64,000 nt of DNA from Athalassotoga saccharophila (GTDB lineage: Bacteria > Thermotogota > Thermotogae > Mesoaciditogales > Mesoaciditogaceae), in assembly GCF_009936215.1 (NCBI RefSeq), contig NZ_AP019551.1, positions 1-64,000 of the forward strand. The letters run 5' to 3'. Below the pieces are notes generated by a model, which was not told the origin of the DNA, ran no database searches, and saw only the letters and a list, made by a program, of their open reading frames with translations. Positions 45,401 to 53,286 of this stretch are shown here, piece by piece (positions within the stretch are counted from its first letter, which is position 1; each line of letters begins with the position of its first letter). The position numbers and the translations under genes are program-made.

Positions 45401-45476
45401 TGAAAAGTGTTATGAAGTACAGAAGGTACTCTTCAAACTTTGAAATAGATGGTTTAGACTTTACCTGTGTGGCCAT
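42426..45476 (-). CDS. Very long O-antigen ligase-like (Wzy_C) membrane protein
   Basis: Protein of 1016 residues. The N-terminal half has about 12 membrane helices with the Wzy/WaaL pattern: WKDHPVIGQGLGTYR in the long loop near residues 350-370 and HNDYVQLLGETGLVGIL near 390. The second half (about 510-1016) is a hydrophilic extracytoplasmic-type region, rich in Gln, Asn and Tyr, with helix repeats that look TPR- or coiled-coil-like. Ligases of this family join glycans to lipid or protein carriers. A tail of about 500 residues is unusual. It starts with an extended -10 promoter close upstream. Confidence 0.82.
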   Translation of the reverse strand: MATQVKSKPSISKFEEYLLYFITLFIPIVTIGPITYEYSTQKYAFFTILIFILFFAVIMEFRRQKQVNINIPLPAIGWGLFTIATALSLISVMIENFPYLRFSGMWVLYFAMTFLFVVYLVNRIKDKRIMINILGMLLISAGFIVLDSFLNFYAGWDIWLGHIGTPYLRDNVRATIGNPDFVPDYLGVLLFVAIYFISSRTLGYDTSKDKDKVYRKLMIIKILATIEAILMVAVIIFSQTRGVFIAIPLSVVFLALLYTYYQNFKVKKEDSKIDDIGKKLRKLSTTLLVIFIIAVFVEMFLYSIPGPFTGNSFSLTGRVSSSTQALSNAGTAQQRFLAWWASVYQWKDHPVIGQGLGTYRTDFLYYLGVSIEHHPSLMIAWNNFMKAHNDYVQLLGETGLVGILTLAFALGSLLWFVLRVLKKKDSDDALLMMLISAGSMVTLITSMYSFAEHLMPDSMTLTILLAFLVSDYFNKDGDLTWKIVLNKAKFAVSSLASLIISAGVMILMNMYFVSEVYFLYGNTNYQYISAYQNAASQANNQLNAVQNEINQLKSYSGNYAYLNPQTYIQSRIQQFLAANPGLNQTQASIQLESQRQQEYNQIMNQLNSNLQSIQTAINQFNDYENQSYIGAKDDFLNSVRWDNTYGTSEFYLGLLATFPQRDQEIINELNKALSSGSTSAQLNVLKDLFYGRNDITQFIHPQFKNLNYEGDYDLIASMVNSGIPLVELWNSLNINQLVQMQMYQDGIDYLKTSLESFAEKNSYRLIGQFSALLSSMNRSQASIYQNAISKYPKFKSQFEALIQKHDELAQQAFTQMEHWYDQLIFILPGGWNRYSGWNQVYSEYINNILQNAPLDATTYAKIKEIAQKYVWAGYYMQKTFWAIPTNTMGIFTSLAQNFIDNHMYSEALTTVNDTLAIFKPAYEWNVADLERYKGDTTIYNNAQDFINQYKELETKRVQFLSQLKAVYEYAFTNPTQKATAEEYVKDWNHNILTNVTTNDSTSDIISAITKMISETK

Positions 45477-45509
45477 TCTTCATCTACCTTTCCTTCGATC
45501 TTTTTTGAA

Positions 45510-45518
45510 ATTATACCA
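45510..45518 (-). promoter_or_regulatory. Extended -10 promoter of the Wzy_C-like gene
   Basis: Minus-strand TGG followed by TATAAT, 34 bases before the ATG. The -35 is poor. Confidence 0.55.
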
Positions 45519-45536
45519 TTTATAAGACTCTTATTT

Positions 45537-46268
45537 TCACCCGTTTAGTTCATGGCTCAATTCGTAGATAAATGGAAAGAACCGGTGCGAAGATAGATCC
45601 ATCTTTACAAGATCGGGAATGAATGAGACATTTTTTATCCTTTCGCCCGGCCATTCCCTGTAAAATCCGAAGGGATCTATGTGGACGGCCCTTATGCCGG
45701 CCCGATTTGCTCCAAGAATATCAGTGTAAAACATATCGCCAAAGAAGATCGCTTCATCGGCAGAAATCGAAAGTTCGCTAAGGGCCCTTTTGAAGATCGC
45801 CGGATCTGGCTTTTCTATGCCGACGATTTGAGAATCGTATATCTTATCCATAAAAGGTGCAATTCCAGTCTCTTTGAGTACTTGTTCAACCCTTCCATCT
45901 GAATTGGATATGACAGACATCGAATATCCCATGTTCTTCAAGATCTTGAGCGTCTCTATTACCCAGTCAAAGGTATAGGCCCACAGATTTTTGATTTTGT
46001 CCCTCTCATTCGTTTTTTCTATTAAAATCCTTACAGTCTCCTTTGACTTCGTAAAGGCACCGAAAAGTGCCTCGAGAAGATTACCCTCTATAAGTGTAAC
46101 CCTTTCCTTCATGCTTTTGTCTATCAGGTAATCTATCTCGTAAACTCTTTTGAGTATATCCTCCTCTTTTGCATCTATTCCGTATCCTTTCATTAAATTC
46201 GAAAGCCAAAAGAGGTCCGGGAAGACAAGAGTCCCCCCGGCATCGAGCAATATGTATGGCCTTTTCAT
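45537..46268 (-). CDS. HAD-superfamily hydrolase
   Basis: Cytosolic HAD-fold hydrolase of 243 residues. Motif I is ILLDAGGTLVFPD, where the second conserved Asp has become Gly, as in the haloacid-dehalogenase-like branch (DAGGT). Motif II is SVISNSDG, motif III the Lys of GIEKPDP, and motif IV FFGDMFYTDILGANRAG. It probably acts on a small phosphorylated compound, perhaps a sugar phosphate. It overlaps the ATPase gene by 4 bases, and might share its transcript. Confidence 0.9.
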   Translation of the reverse strand: MKRPYILLDAGGTLVFPDLFWLSNLMKGYGIDAKEEDILKRVYEIDYLIDKSMKERVTLIEGNLLEALFGAFTKSKETVRILIEKTNERDKIKNLWAYTFDWVIETLKILKNMGYSMSVISNSDGRVEQVLKETGIAPFMDKIYDSQIVGIEKPDPAIFKRALSELSISADEAIFFGDMFYTDILGANRAGIRAVHIDPFGFYREWPGERIKNVSFIPDLVKMDLSSHRFFPFIYELSHELNG

Positions 46269-48691
46269 GCTTTTTTACCTTTCAGAAGGTAATATTTCAC
46301 GAAATCGTTAACTACAAAGGAGAAAAACGCCGACATTCCTATCACAATCAAAGTATCAGTTATCGGGATAGGCTTAAGTCCCGGGAACCCAAAGGTAACA
46401 AGGAGAGCGACCGCTATCATGTCTATTATCGTTATGTAAAATAAGGATTTACTTGGGAAGGAATACCAGAAATGACCTCTTTCTCTAACGACAAAGACGG
46501 TCATCATACCAAAGTAAAAGAGAATGCTAAAAGAAAAGGTCTTTAAAAGTTCGTAATCTCGAGAAATCCCGAGAGGGCCCAATCCTATGTAAAGAATGGC
46601 GAGAGACTCCAAAACAACGAGTATCCCAAGCACTATCGATGATTTTACAAGACCAGTTATGTTCCATGTATCGGGCTTCTTTGACCATCTCGCATTATCA
46701 GTGGATATTGAAAGCGTTACGAAGTCTATGACGAAGAGCAAAAGCACGACGTCAAAGGCCGAAACTATAAAACGACCCGTTAACAAAAATGCCGCCACGA
46801 CAAAGACAACTATCTGGAAGGTTTTTACGACCTTGTTGAAGATCCATGTTAAAATCCTTTGATATATCTGTCTTCCAACCTTGACGAGATCGACTATGTT
46901 TCCGAGTCCTTCTCCGGTCAAGACAACGCTTGCCGCACCCTTTGCGACGTCTGTAGCACTGCTGACGGCTATACCAACCTCGGCCTGTTTCAAAGATGGA
47001 GCATCGTTAACACCGTCGCCGGTCATACCGACTATATGACCCTTCCTTTGCAAACTTTTCACTATGGAATATTTGTCCTGCGGGTAAATTTCGGCAAATC
47101 CATCGCTCTTTTCGGCGATCTCGGCAGCCTTATCGGGATCTTCTTCCACCAATTTTTCGAATTCCTTCGATGCGGTTATGGAATCCGAGAGGCCAACCTG
47201 ACGTGCCGTCTCTTGGGCTATTGGAAGAGCGTCACCGGTCAACATCTTAACCGATATCCCTAAGTTCTTCAATTCACCTATCAATTTCTTTGCGTCAGGC
47301 CTTGGCATATCGTAGAGGGCCACGAGTCCGACTATTTTAAGTTTATTATCTTCTCCCATTGCAACGGCAAGGGTCCTATATCCCTTGGAAGCGTATTCAA
47401 CGGTCTTTTTGTTCAAATCGTCGATATTCGAGTTGGTAAGTTCTGCGATCACGTTAACGGCACCCTTAACGACACGGAAGGTCTTTCCGTCATGTTCAAT
47501 TACGGCCTCAGTTCTTCTTGTTTTGGGATCGAAAGGGGTGAAGGACTTCTGGCTAAATCCATCTGTTGATATCTTTTTCTCCTTTAGCGCATTCAAAAAG
47601 GCAAGATCTATCGGATCGTGGTTCGCTTCCTGAGAGGCGAGGGATCCGTAAAGTATGACGGTATTTTCATCAAAACCACTCATCGGGATAACGCCGGCAA
47701 CGGAGAGTTTATTCATCGTTATCGTGCCGGTTTTATCCGAGCAGAGCGTGTCCATCGTCGCCGCATCTTCGGAAGCGCTAAGCCTTGTTACAAGCACACC
47801 ACGTTTGACAAGTTCCATAGAACCTATCGCCATGCTTATAGTGAACATGGCCGGCAAAGCAACCGGAATAGAGGAGGCCAAAAGCACAAGGGCCAAGGCA
47901 ACAACGTCGAATAGATTTATTCCGAGGAATATCGCAACGACAAATGCGACTGCTAAGGCTACTCCGACGATTATCAAAAGCCATTTCACAACGGATGAGA
48001 TGACATCTTCGGTGTGAAGCCTCGGCTTTGCAACCTGAACGAGTTCAGTTGTCTTTCCAAAATAAGTCTTGGTTCCTGTCAAAACGACGATGGCAGTCGA
48101 TTCTCCTGACTTGACAATGGATCCAGAAAAAAGCATGTCTGACTTTTCCTTCGAGACTGTCAAAGACTCTCCCGTCAGGGCCGATTGATCTACTTCGACC
48201 TGGCCGTCTATCAATTTAAGATCTGCCGGGACAAAATCTCCTGCCCTAACCCTGACGATATCGCCGGGCACAAGTTCACGTGCCGGAATCATCTCCCATT
48301 TACCATCTCTGAGAGTTCTCGAATTTATCTGTAATTGCTTTTTCAAAGCGTCTACCGCTTTTGATGCTCTTTGTTCCTGGAAGAAGCCAAGAACGGCATT
48401 CAACAAAAGCAACGCTATGATCACGTACATATCGATCATTTTGTTCAAAATGATCGAAAGAACGATCACAGCCTCCAGCATCCACGCCGTCAATCCCCAG
48501 AATTTCTTGGCAAAACTAAGGTATGGATTGGGCTTTTTTTCGGGTACTTCGTTGTAGCCATAAATTTTTACACGGTTTTCTACTTCCTCTTTCGACAAAC
48601 CCTTGCTTGGATCTGTCTCTAACTCTTTTAGAAGATCATCAACCGGCATCTTTTGATAATCTTTTTTTGCGTCTTTTACGTCCTCTGCCAT
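46265..48691 (-). CDS. P3A-type (plasma-membrane) proton-efflux P-type ATPase
   Basis: Ion pump of 808 residues. The phosphorylated Asp (D319) is in CSDKTGTITMNKLS, the actuator motif is VDQSALTGES, and the hinge is MTGDGVNDAPSLKQAEVGIA. It has about ten membrane helices and the N-terminal cation-ATPase domain. Length and the overall motif set match the archaeal and plant/fungal proton-pumping P3A group rather than Ca or Na/K pumps, so it likely exports protons from the cytoplasm. It could support pH control under acid conditions; the transported ion is inferred from subfamily likeness only. Confidence 0.88.
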   Translation of the reverse strand: MAEDVKDAKKDYQKMPVDDLLKELETDPSKGLSKEEVENRVKIYGYNEVPEKKPNPYLSFAKKFWGLTAWMLEAVIVLSIILNKMIDMYVIIALLLLNAVLGFFQEQRASKAVDALKKQLQINSRTLRDGKWEMIPARELVPGDIVRVRAGDFVPADLKLIDGQVEVDQSALTGESLTVSKEKSDMLFSGSIVKSGESTAIVVLTGTKTYFGKTTELVQVAKPRLHTEDVISSVVKWLLIIVGVALAVAFVVAIFLGINLFDVVALALVLLASSIPVALPAMFTISMAIGSMELVKRGVLVTRLSASEDAATMDTLCSDKTGTITMNKLSVAGVIPMSGFDENTVILYGSLASQEANHDPIDLAFLNALKEKKISTDGFSQKSFTPFDPKTRRTEAVIEHDGKTFRVVKGAVNVIAELTNSNIDDLNKKTVEYASKGYRTLAVAMGEDNKLKIVGLVALYDMPRPDAKKLIGELKNLGISVKMLTGDALPIAQETARQVGLSDSITASKEFEKLVEEDPDKAAEIAEKSDGFAEIYPQDKYSIVKSLQRKGHIVGMTGDGVNDAPSLKQAEVGIAVSSATDVAKGAASVVLTGEGLGNIVDLVKVGRQIYQRILTWIFNKVVKTFQIVVFVVAAFLLTGRFIVSAFDVVLLLFVIDFVTLSISTDNARWSKKPDTWNITGLVKSSIVLGILVVLESLAILYIGLGPLGISRDYELLKTFSFSILFYFGMMTVFVVRERGHFWYSFPSKSLFYITIIDMIAVALLVTFGFPGLKPIPITDTLIVIGMSAFFSFVVNDFVKYYLLKGKKA

Positions 48692-48803
48692 TTTTTCACC
48701 TTTACTTTCTTTCTATAATTTAAAAATACACATAACTCACCCGAAATAATCTCAGATAAGTTGGCATACGAAATTGAAATTACCAAGATCTACTTATTTG
48801 ATC

Positions 48804-49463
48804 TCACTTTGAAAAGGCCTTCATCACCTTTGACATATCATCGTCAAATGATTTGGCATCTTTTTGACTGTTTTCGGAGATTATAAGTTTCTCAAGCAAA
48901 TCATACCCTACAGTTATGTACTCAACGCCGCTGCTTACGAGAAAATCGAGTTGATCGGTGGTCTTTACACTCGCCGCAAGCAATTTCGTCCTCGTTTTGG
49001 AAAGTAAATTTAAAATTGTCTTAACGATTCCCTTTGCATCCATTCCATTCGATTCCATCCGGTTGAAATACACCGCCACATAGTCTGCGCCGAGAGAAGA
49101 CCACGCTATCGCCTGAGAGGGCGTGTATACAGCCGTCGCGCACACGCTGTATCCACGATCTACAAGAGATCTTGCGATCTCTATGCCCCCCGAAACAGAC
49201 GGTATTTTTATTATGAGTCTCGACATGTCCAAACTTTCAATCTCTTCAAGAACCTTTTCGGGTTTTTGAGATGGAATCTGCGCGAAAACCTCTCCATCGC
49301 ACATGTCCAACAATTTCGAATAAAAAGATCTCAAATTCTTGTATTCTTTCCAGACCTCTGCACTCTTTAAAAGCGTTGGATTGGTCGTTATTCCATGGAC
49401 ATACCCCAAAGCGAGGGCTTTTTTGATCTCATCTATTTTGGCCGAATCGATGTATAACTGCAT
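48804..49463 (-). CDS. Transaldolase-family protein (fructose-6-phosphate aldolase-like)
   Basis: TIM-barrel aldolase of 219 residues, the short form typical of FSA and thermophile transaldolases. The opening QLYIDSAKIDEIKKAL and the motif GITTNPTLL are at the N-terminus, and the Schiff-base Lys is in IIKIPS (about residue 83). The conserved ASVKTTDQL element follows. It links C3, C4, C6 and C7 sugars in the pentose phosphate network or cleaves F6P. It lies 13 bases downstream of glpK and probably shares its transcript. Confidence 0.9.
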   Translation of the reverse strand: MQLYIDSAKIDEIKKALALGYVHGITTNPTLLKSAEVWKEYKNLRSFYSKLLDMCDGEVFAQIPSQKPEKVLEEIESLDMSRLIIKIPSVSGGIEIARSLVDRGYSVCATAVYTPSQAIAWSSLGADYVAVYFNRMESNGMDAKGIVKTILNLLSKTRTKLLAASVKTTDQLDFLVSSGVEYITVGYDLLEKLIISENSQKDAKSFDDDMSKVMKAFSK

Positions 49464-49476
49464 GATATCATCTCCT

Positions 49477-50895
49477 TTACCATTTTACAGATATCTCTTC
49501 TGCCATTTGCCATCTTTTATAAATTGAATCGATATTTTCCGCAGGTTCAAAAAGATCGAATTCTTTTTTCAGAGGCAAAGCCTCGCTAAGATCATTTCTT
49601 ACCTTCGACATCAAAAAGGCACCGTAAGATGTCATTTCGTGAAATTTTGATCTTTCAACCTTCAAATTCGTGACATTCGAAAGTATCTGAACGAGCAAAG
49701 AATTTTTCGATCCACCACCATCGACGCGTATGGTCGAAAGGCTCAATCCACTTTTTTTGAAGGTATCTATAACCTCGGCCACCGAAAAGGCCATCGATTC
49801 TATTACCGATCTTATGATATTCGCTCTTGTGTGAGAAGAATTCATCCCCACAAAAAGCGCCCTCGCTCCTGGAGCCCATCGCGGTGATCCAAGACCGTCC
49901 AGAGCCGGAACAAAATAAATTCCATCGCTTTTTGCCGGCCGCGCGAGTTCTTCTATTTCTACCTCATCTTTTATAAGGGATATCCTCTTTAGCCAATTTA
50001 TCACCTCTCCGCTTGAGAGGACAGATCCTTCAAATGCGTAATCGACAGTTCCATTCATCGACCATGCGACTGTTTTCAAAAGTCCGTCAAATGGAGGGGT
50101 CTTCGAGTTCTTCGCGTTGACGAGTATAAATGCTCCCGTTCCGTAGGTACATTTAACCTCGCCCGAATTAATGCATAGATTGCCCATCAAAGATGCTTGC
50201 TGATCGCCTAAGACGGCGACAATCTTTCCATATTTGGAATTTCCAAAATCTCCATTCGAATTTATAACTTCGGGCATCGAAAACAAGGGTATTTTAAAGA
50301 CTTCAAGCAACTCTTTGTCCCAATTCATCGTGTTTATATCGAAGACCATCGTGCGCGATGCGTTGGACGGTTCTGTGAAATGATTTCCCGTTAATTTCCA
50401 GACAAGGTATGCATCTATCGTTCCAAACTTCAAATGAGGACTTCCGACGCGCTTTTTTACCTCCTCAACATTTTCTATCATCCATGATATCTTGGAGGCA
50501 GAAAAATAAGGATCGATCAAAAGGCCAGTCTTTGCCCTCACGATAGGCTCATAACCTGCGTCTTTTAACTCTTTGCAAAGGCTCTGGCTTCTTTTATCTC
50601 TCCAGACTATCGCGTTGTAAAGAGATCGTCCGTCTCTGTCGTCCCACGCGACAACGGTCTCGCGTTGATTTGTTATTCCAATCTTACTCGGAGTACACCC
50701 ACATTGATCTATGGCATCTTCTATCGATTCGAGAGTCTTTGAAAAGATCTCTTCGGCATTTTGCTCGACCCACCCAGAAGATGGATAGATCGCCTTAAGT
50801 TGCCTGTTAGACGAAGAAATGATATTTCCGTTTTCATCAAAGATAATTGCCCTTGTGCTTGTTGTACCTTCATCTATAATGAGCGTGTAATCCAT
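49477..50895 (-). CDS. glpK: Glycerol kinase
   Basis: FGGY-family kinase of 472 residues. ATP-binding DEGTTSTRAIIFDENG opens the protein, GITNQRETVVAWD and NAIVWRDKRS follow, then GDQQASLMG with the catalytic Asp and GLGSPRWAPGARALF. It makes glycerol-3-phosphate for lipid synthesis and catabolism. The start is ATG 50895, with GGGAGG seven bases upstream; the longest frame to 50922 lacks a site. The glycerol assignment relies on its FGGY signature and may need separation from other sugar kinases. No glycerol channel or dehydrogenase gene is nearby. Confidence 0.92.
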   Translation of the reverse strand: MDYTLIIDEGTTSTRAIIFDENGNIISSSNRQLKAIYPSSGWVEQNAEEIFSKTLESIEDAIDQCGCTPSKIGITNQRETVVAWDDRDGRSLYNAIVWRDKRSQSLCKELKDAGYEPIVRAKTGLLIDPYFSASKISWMIENVEEVKKRVGSPHLKFGTIDAYLVWKLTGNHFTEPSNASRTMVFDINTMNWDKELLEVFKIPLFSMPEVINSNGDFGNSKYGKIVAVLGDQQASLMGNLCINSGEVKCTYGTGAFILVNAKNSKTPPFDGLLKTVAWSMNGTVDYAFEGSVLSSGEVINWLKRISLIKDEVEIEELARPAKSDGIYFVPALDGLGSPRWAPGARALFVGMNSSHTRANIIRSVIESMAFSVAEVIDTFKKSGLSLSTIRVDGGGSKNSLLVQILSNVTNLKVERSKFHEMTSYGAFLMSKVRNDLSEALPLKKEFDLFEPAENIDSIYKRWQMAEEISVKW

Positions 50896-50896
50896 C

Positions 50897-51388
50897 TTAT
50901 CCTCCCTTACCGCAAATTCCATCCTCGCATTCCATCTTTATCTCGGAAAGTACGCTTTCACCGACGGGATTTTTTATCCCTCCAAGGTGGTATGCAACAT
51001 GCATGTGAAGACATTTCACGTGCCTGAAGTCCTTTATTCCTCCCATTCCTCCCTTAAAAAGGTCTTTAACGTTCTCATCGACAAAACTTTTAATTTTTTC
51101 GTTGGCCTTTAGATGTGCCTCTATCTGCAAATCGAGTAATTCTTTTGAATTCGAAAGAATTTCTTCATACCTTTTTATTCCGCCGTTACTTTCTATCTTC
51201 GAAATCTCCGATCTCATAAATGGACAGGTAAGCCAGTAAAGTGTTGGAAAAGGTTTCCCATCCAAAATCGGAAAGGATCTTATGACAACAGGAAATCCAA
51301 AAGAACAACGCCTTACGACCTCTGACACATTTTTGGGAATTCTATTCAACTGGATTGAAACAACTGACAAATCCTCCAATTCTATCAT
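50897..51388 (-). CDS. DUF501 family protein
   Basis: Conserved protein of 163 residues of unknown role. The family pattern CSFGFPVVIRSFPILDGKP, then PTLYWLTCPF, and a C-terminal region with Cys/His-rich HVKCLHMHVAYHLGG and IKNPVG is visible, possibly metal-binding. The start is set to ATG 51388, overlapping the udk stop as ATGA, with AAGGA upstream; the longest frame (to 51472) lies inside udk. It is followed one base later by glpK. Confidence 0.85.
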   Translation of the reverse strand: MIELEDLSVVSIQLNRIPKNVSEVVRRCSFGFPVVIRSFPILDGKPFPTLYWLTCPFMRSEISKIESNGGIKRYEEILSNSKELLDLQIEAHLKANEKIKSFVDENVKDLFKGGMGGIKDFRHVKCLHMHVAYHLGGIKNPVGESVLSEIKMECEDGICGKGG

Positions 51389-51993
51389 TTGTTGAGCATC
51401 CTTTCGAGTGCTTCGATTATTATAGAAAGACCGGTGTGGTTTTCCCCTCCCCTTGGAAGGATGATATCGCAATCGTACTTTTGCGGTTCTATGAAACTTC
51501 TAAAGGCCGGCGCGACAAACCTTCTGTACTGAAATATTATAGACTCGATAGATCTTCCGCGCTCCTTTGTGTCTCTTTCGATCCTTCTTATCAGTCTTTC
51601 ATCGGCATCCTCATCAACGTAGATGGCCAGATCGAAGAGTTTCCTTATCTCCTTTTTGTATATGACAAGAATCCCTTCGACTATAATAAGATCGCGTGGT
51701 TCAACGTGAATAGTCTTAGATGTGTCCCGTCTATAGGTTACAAAACTGTAATTTGGAACCTCTATCGCCTTCCCATTTTTAAGATCGACAAGGTGCGAAA
51801 GGAAGAGATCGAAATCAAAGGCAGTTGGCGCATCGAAGTTGACATTTCTCGGATCCACGCCTGGCTCTAAGTCTTTGTAATAACTGTCCATGTTGATACA
51901 TACCGCTCTGTTCGAAAATCTATCAAGAATTTTATTCGCGACAGTGGTCTTTCCGGCCCCACTGCCACCTATTATCGCAACGAATGTACTCAT
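51385..51993 (-). CDS. udk: Uridine kinase
   Basis: P-loop kinase of 202 residues that phosphorylates uridine and cytidine. The N-terminal Walker A is GGSGAGKTT, DSYYKDLEP carries the nucleoside-binding Asp, and NFDAPTAFDFDL is the matching substrate segment; LIVEGILVIY is the Walker B region. The gene starts the udk-DUF501-glpK-aldolase run, behind an extended -10 promoter about 16 bases before the ATG, with GAGAGGTGAG as ribosome site. Confidence 0.95.
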   Translation of the reverse strand: MSTFVAIIGGSGAGKTTVANKILDRFSNRAVCINMDSYYKDLEPGVDPRNVNFDAPTAFDFDLFLSHLVDLKNGKAIEVPNYSFVTYRRDTSKTIHVEPRDLIIVEGILVIYKKEIRKLFDLAIYVDEDADERLIRRIERDTKERGRSIESIIFQYRRFVAPAFRSFIEPQKYDCDIILPRGGENHTGLSIIIEALERMLNK

Positions 51994-52008
51994 ATCTCAC
52001 CTCTCGAA

Positions 52009-52017
52009 ATTATAACA
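52009..52017 (-). promoter_or_regulatory. Extended -10 promoter of the udk operon
   Basis: Minus-strand TGT followed by TATAAT. The -35 is weak (TTTAAA at 17 bases). The transcript leader would be very short, about 10 bases. Confidence 0.55.
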
Positions 52018-52115
52018 TATACTGAATCAACTTTAAATTTATAATATATGGCGATATACCTTGATAAGGAGTGAATAACGGAATGTAAATTGATAATTGA
52101 AAATTAAAAATTGAA

Positions 52116-52163
52116 AATTGTCCATTTTCAATTCTCAATTTTTACTACGTATTACCTGCTATC
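52116..52163 (+). repeat. Direct repeat, left copy, flanking the Rpn-type gene
   Basis: 48-base sequence from AATTGTCCATTTTCAATT to ATTACCTGCTATC. The same 48 bases recur without a mismatch at 53166-53213. Immediately to the left is A/T-rich TTGAAAATT-type sequence that can pair with TTTTCAATT in the repeat. Confidence 0.95.
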
Positions 52164-52167
52164 GTCG

Positions 52168-52176
52168 TGTTATAAT
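52168..52176 (+). promoter_or_regulatory. Extended -10 promoter of the Rpn-type gene
   Basis: TGT followed by TATAAT, directly after the left repeat. Ribosome site GAGGTGATC precedes the ATG at 52192. No good -35 is seen. Confidence 0.55.
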
Positions 52177-52191
52177 TAATTGAGGTGATCT

Positions 52192-53100
52192 ATGGCATAC
52201 AAAGATGTGATACTCAAGTATCTTTCCCATATATCCCCGAAAGAAATCGCAGAGTTTGTAGGAGTTGATTCCGAAACAGTCGAGAGCCTTTCAGAGGAGA
52301 TAAAAGACATACGAATCGCAGATTTGCACGCGGACTTTGTCCTTCGAACAGAAGATAAGATTTTGCACGTTGAGTTCCAGCAGGAAATGAGAAGAGATGA
52401 TCTGAACAGATTTTACGTATACAATGCATTGCTTACAAGAGAATTTGACAGGGTCATTGACACATACATAATCTATCTTGGAAATGTCAAGATACCACCT
52501 CAAATTATCTCAGGAAAGATAGTAAGGTTCGAGCCCGAGGTAATAAGAGTGTCCGAGATGGATGCAAAGGATGTACTCGAGAAGGCAAAAAGCGGGCAGG
52601 GGAATATAATCGCGATGGCATTGATGCCTCTTATGAGGAACTGTGACAAAGAGGATATCGTTGAATTAGTCGATACCGAGGCTACGATGAAGATTCCCGA
52701 AGGGTTAAAGGCCGATATACTTACATCGACTCTTTTGATGACCCTTACGGTATACGATGAGGATTTTGTGAAGGAATTAAAAAGGAGGTTGACTGAAATG
52801 TACGATGTAGATATTTTCAAAGAAGACCGACAAAAATTGCTTGAACAATTTGAAAAAGAAAGGCAAGCAGCCATTACAGAAGGAATTATAAAAGGGAAAT
52901 TAGAAGGAAAAATAGAAGGAAAAATAGAGACATTAAGAGAAAGTGTCTCAAGGCTTTTACTTGCCAAATTCAAGGAATTATACACATTGCAAATGAGAGA
53001 GGCTGTTAACAAGGCACCAGAGGATGTGCTTGATTACATAATGGATCACATTTTCGAAATCAGTCTTGAAGATGTCAAGAAAATTCTCTTTATCTCGTGA
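52192..53100 (+). CDS. Rpn-family recombination-promoting nuclease / PD-(D/E)XK transposase-like protein
   Basis: Protein of 302 residues of the Rpn family (recombination-promoting nuclease, often annotated as putative transposase). The PD-(D/E)XK core shows as ADLHADFVLRTEDKILHVEFQQEM, with the Asp, Glu and Gln of the active site. The C-terminal third has repeats of charged sequence (GKLEGKIEGKIET) that look like a coil, as in many Rpn proteins. It is the only forward gene between the udk and flagellar clusters, and lies between perfect 48-base direct repeats, which suggests that it moved in or mediates local recombination. A role in defence is possible but unproven. Confidence 0.85.
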   Translation: MAYKDVILKYLSHISPKEIAEFVGVDSETVESLSEEIKDIRIADLHADFVLRTEDKILHVEFQQEMRRDDLNRFYVYNALLTREFDRVIDTYIIYLGNVKIPPQIISGKIVRFEPEVIRVSEMDAKDVLEKAKSGQGNIIAMALMPLMRNCDKEDIVELVDTEATMKIPEGLKADILTSTLLMTLTVYDEDFVKELKRRLTEMYDVDIFKEDRQKLLEQFEKERQAAITEGIIKGKLEGKIEGKIETLRESVSRLLLAKFKELYTLQMREAVNKAPEDVLDYIMDHIFEISLEDVKKILFIS

Positions 53101-53165
53101 GATAACCAGTCAAGGTTAACAAATTGGGGTTTATGAGAAGTGAGTAGTAAAGAGTAAACAGTTTT

Positions 53166-53213
53166 AATTGTCCATTTTCAATTCTCAATTTTTACTACGT
53201 ATTACCTGCTATC
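53166..53213 (+). repeat. Direct repeat, right copy, flanking the Rpn-type gene
   Basis: Identical to 52116-52163 over 48 bases. The copies are 1050 bases apart, start to start. Confidence 0.95.
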
Positions 53214-53249
53214 TGCCACCCGCTACCTACTACCTGCATTTAGGAATTT

Positions 53250-53267
53250 TTTCAACGCGCGTTGAAA
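53250..53267. promoter_or_regulatory. Perfect 18-bp palindrome before the flagellar rod operon
   Basis: TTTCAACGCGCGTTGAAA reads the same on both strands. It lies 20 bases before the first flagellar gene and is G+C-rich in the centre, in A/T-rich surroundings, so an operator is more likely than a terminator. Confidence 0.5.
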
Positions 53268-53286
53268 GATCTTTTGAGGTGATCGA

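Larger units (their letters stand above)
53101..53286 (+). other. Intergenic region with right repeat and palindrome
   Basis: No gene. It holds the right 48-base repeat, then CTGCCACCCGCTACCTACTACC and an 18-base palindrome, and ends in the flagellar operon ribosome site GAGGTGATC. I see no sigma-28 type promoter. Confidence 0.7.

Noticed and set aside
52116-53213. Classical insertion sequence around the Rpn-type gene
   Set aside because: The flanking repeats are direct, 48 bases long and lie outside the gene. There are no terminal inverted repeats, and no DDE or HUH transposase motif is present.
53166-53227. CRISPR-like repeats near 53.2 kb
   Set aside because: Only two 48-base copies exist, spaced about 1 kb apart by a gene, with no regular spacers and no cas genes in the window.
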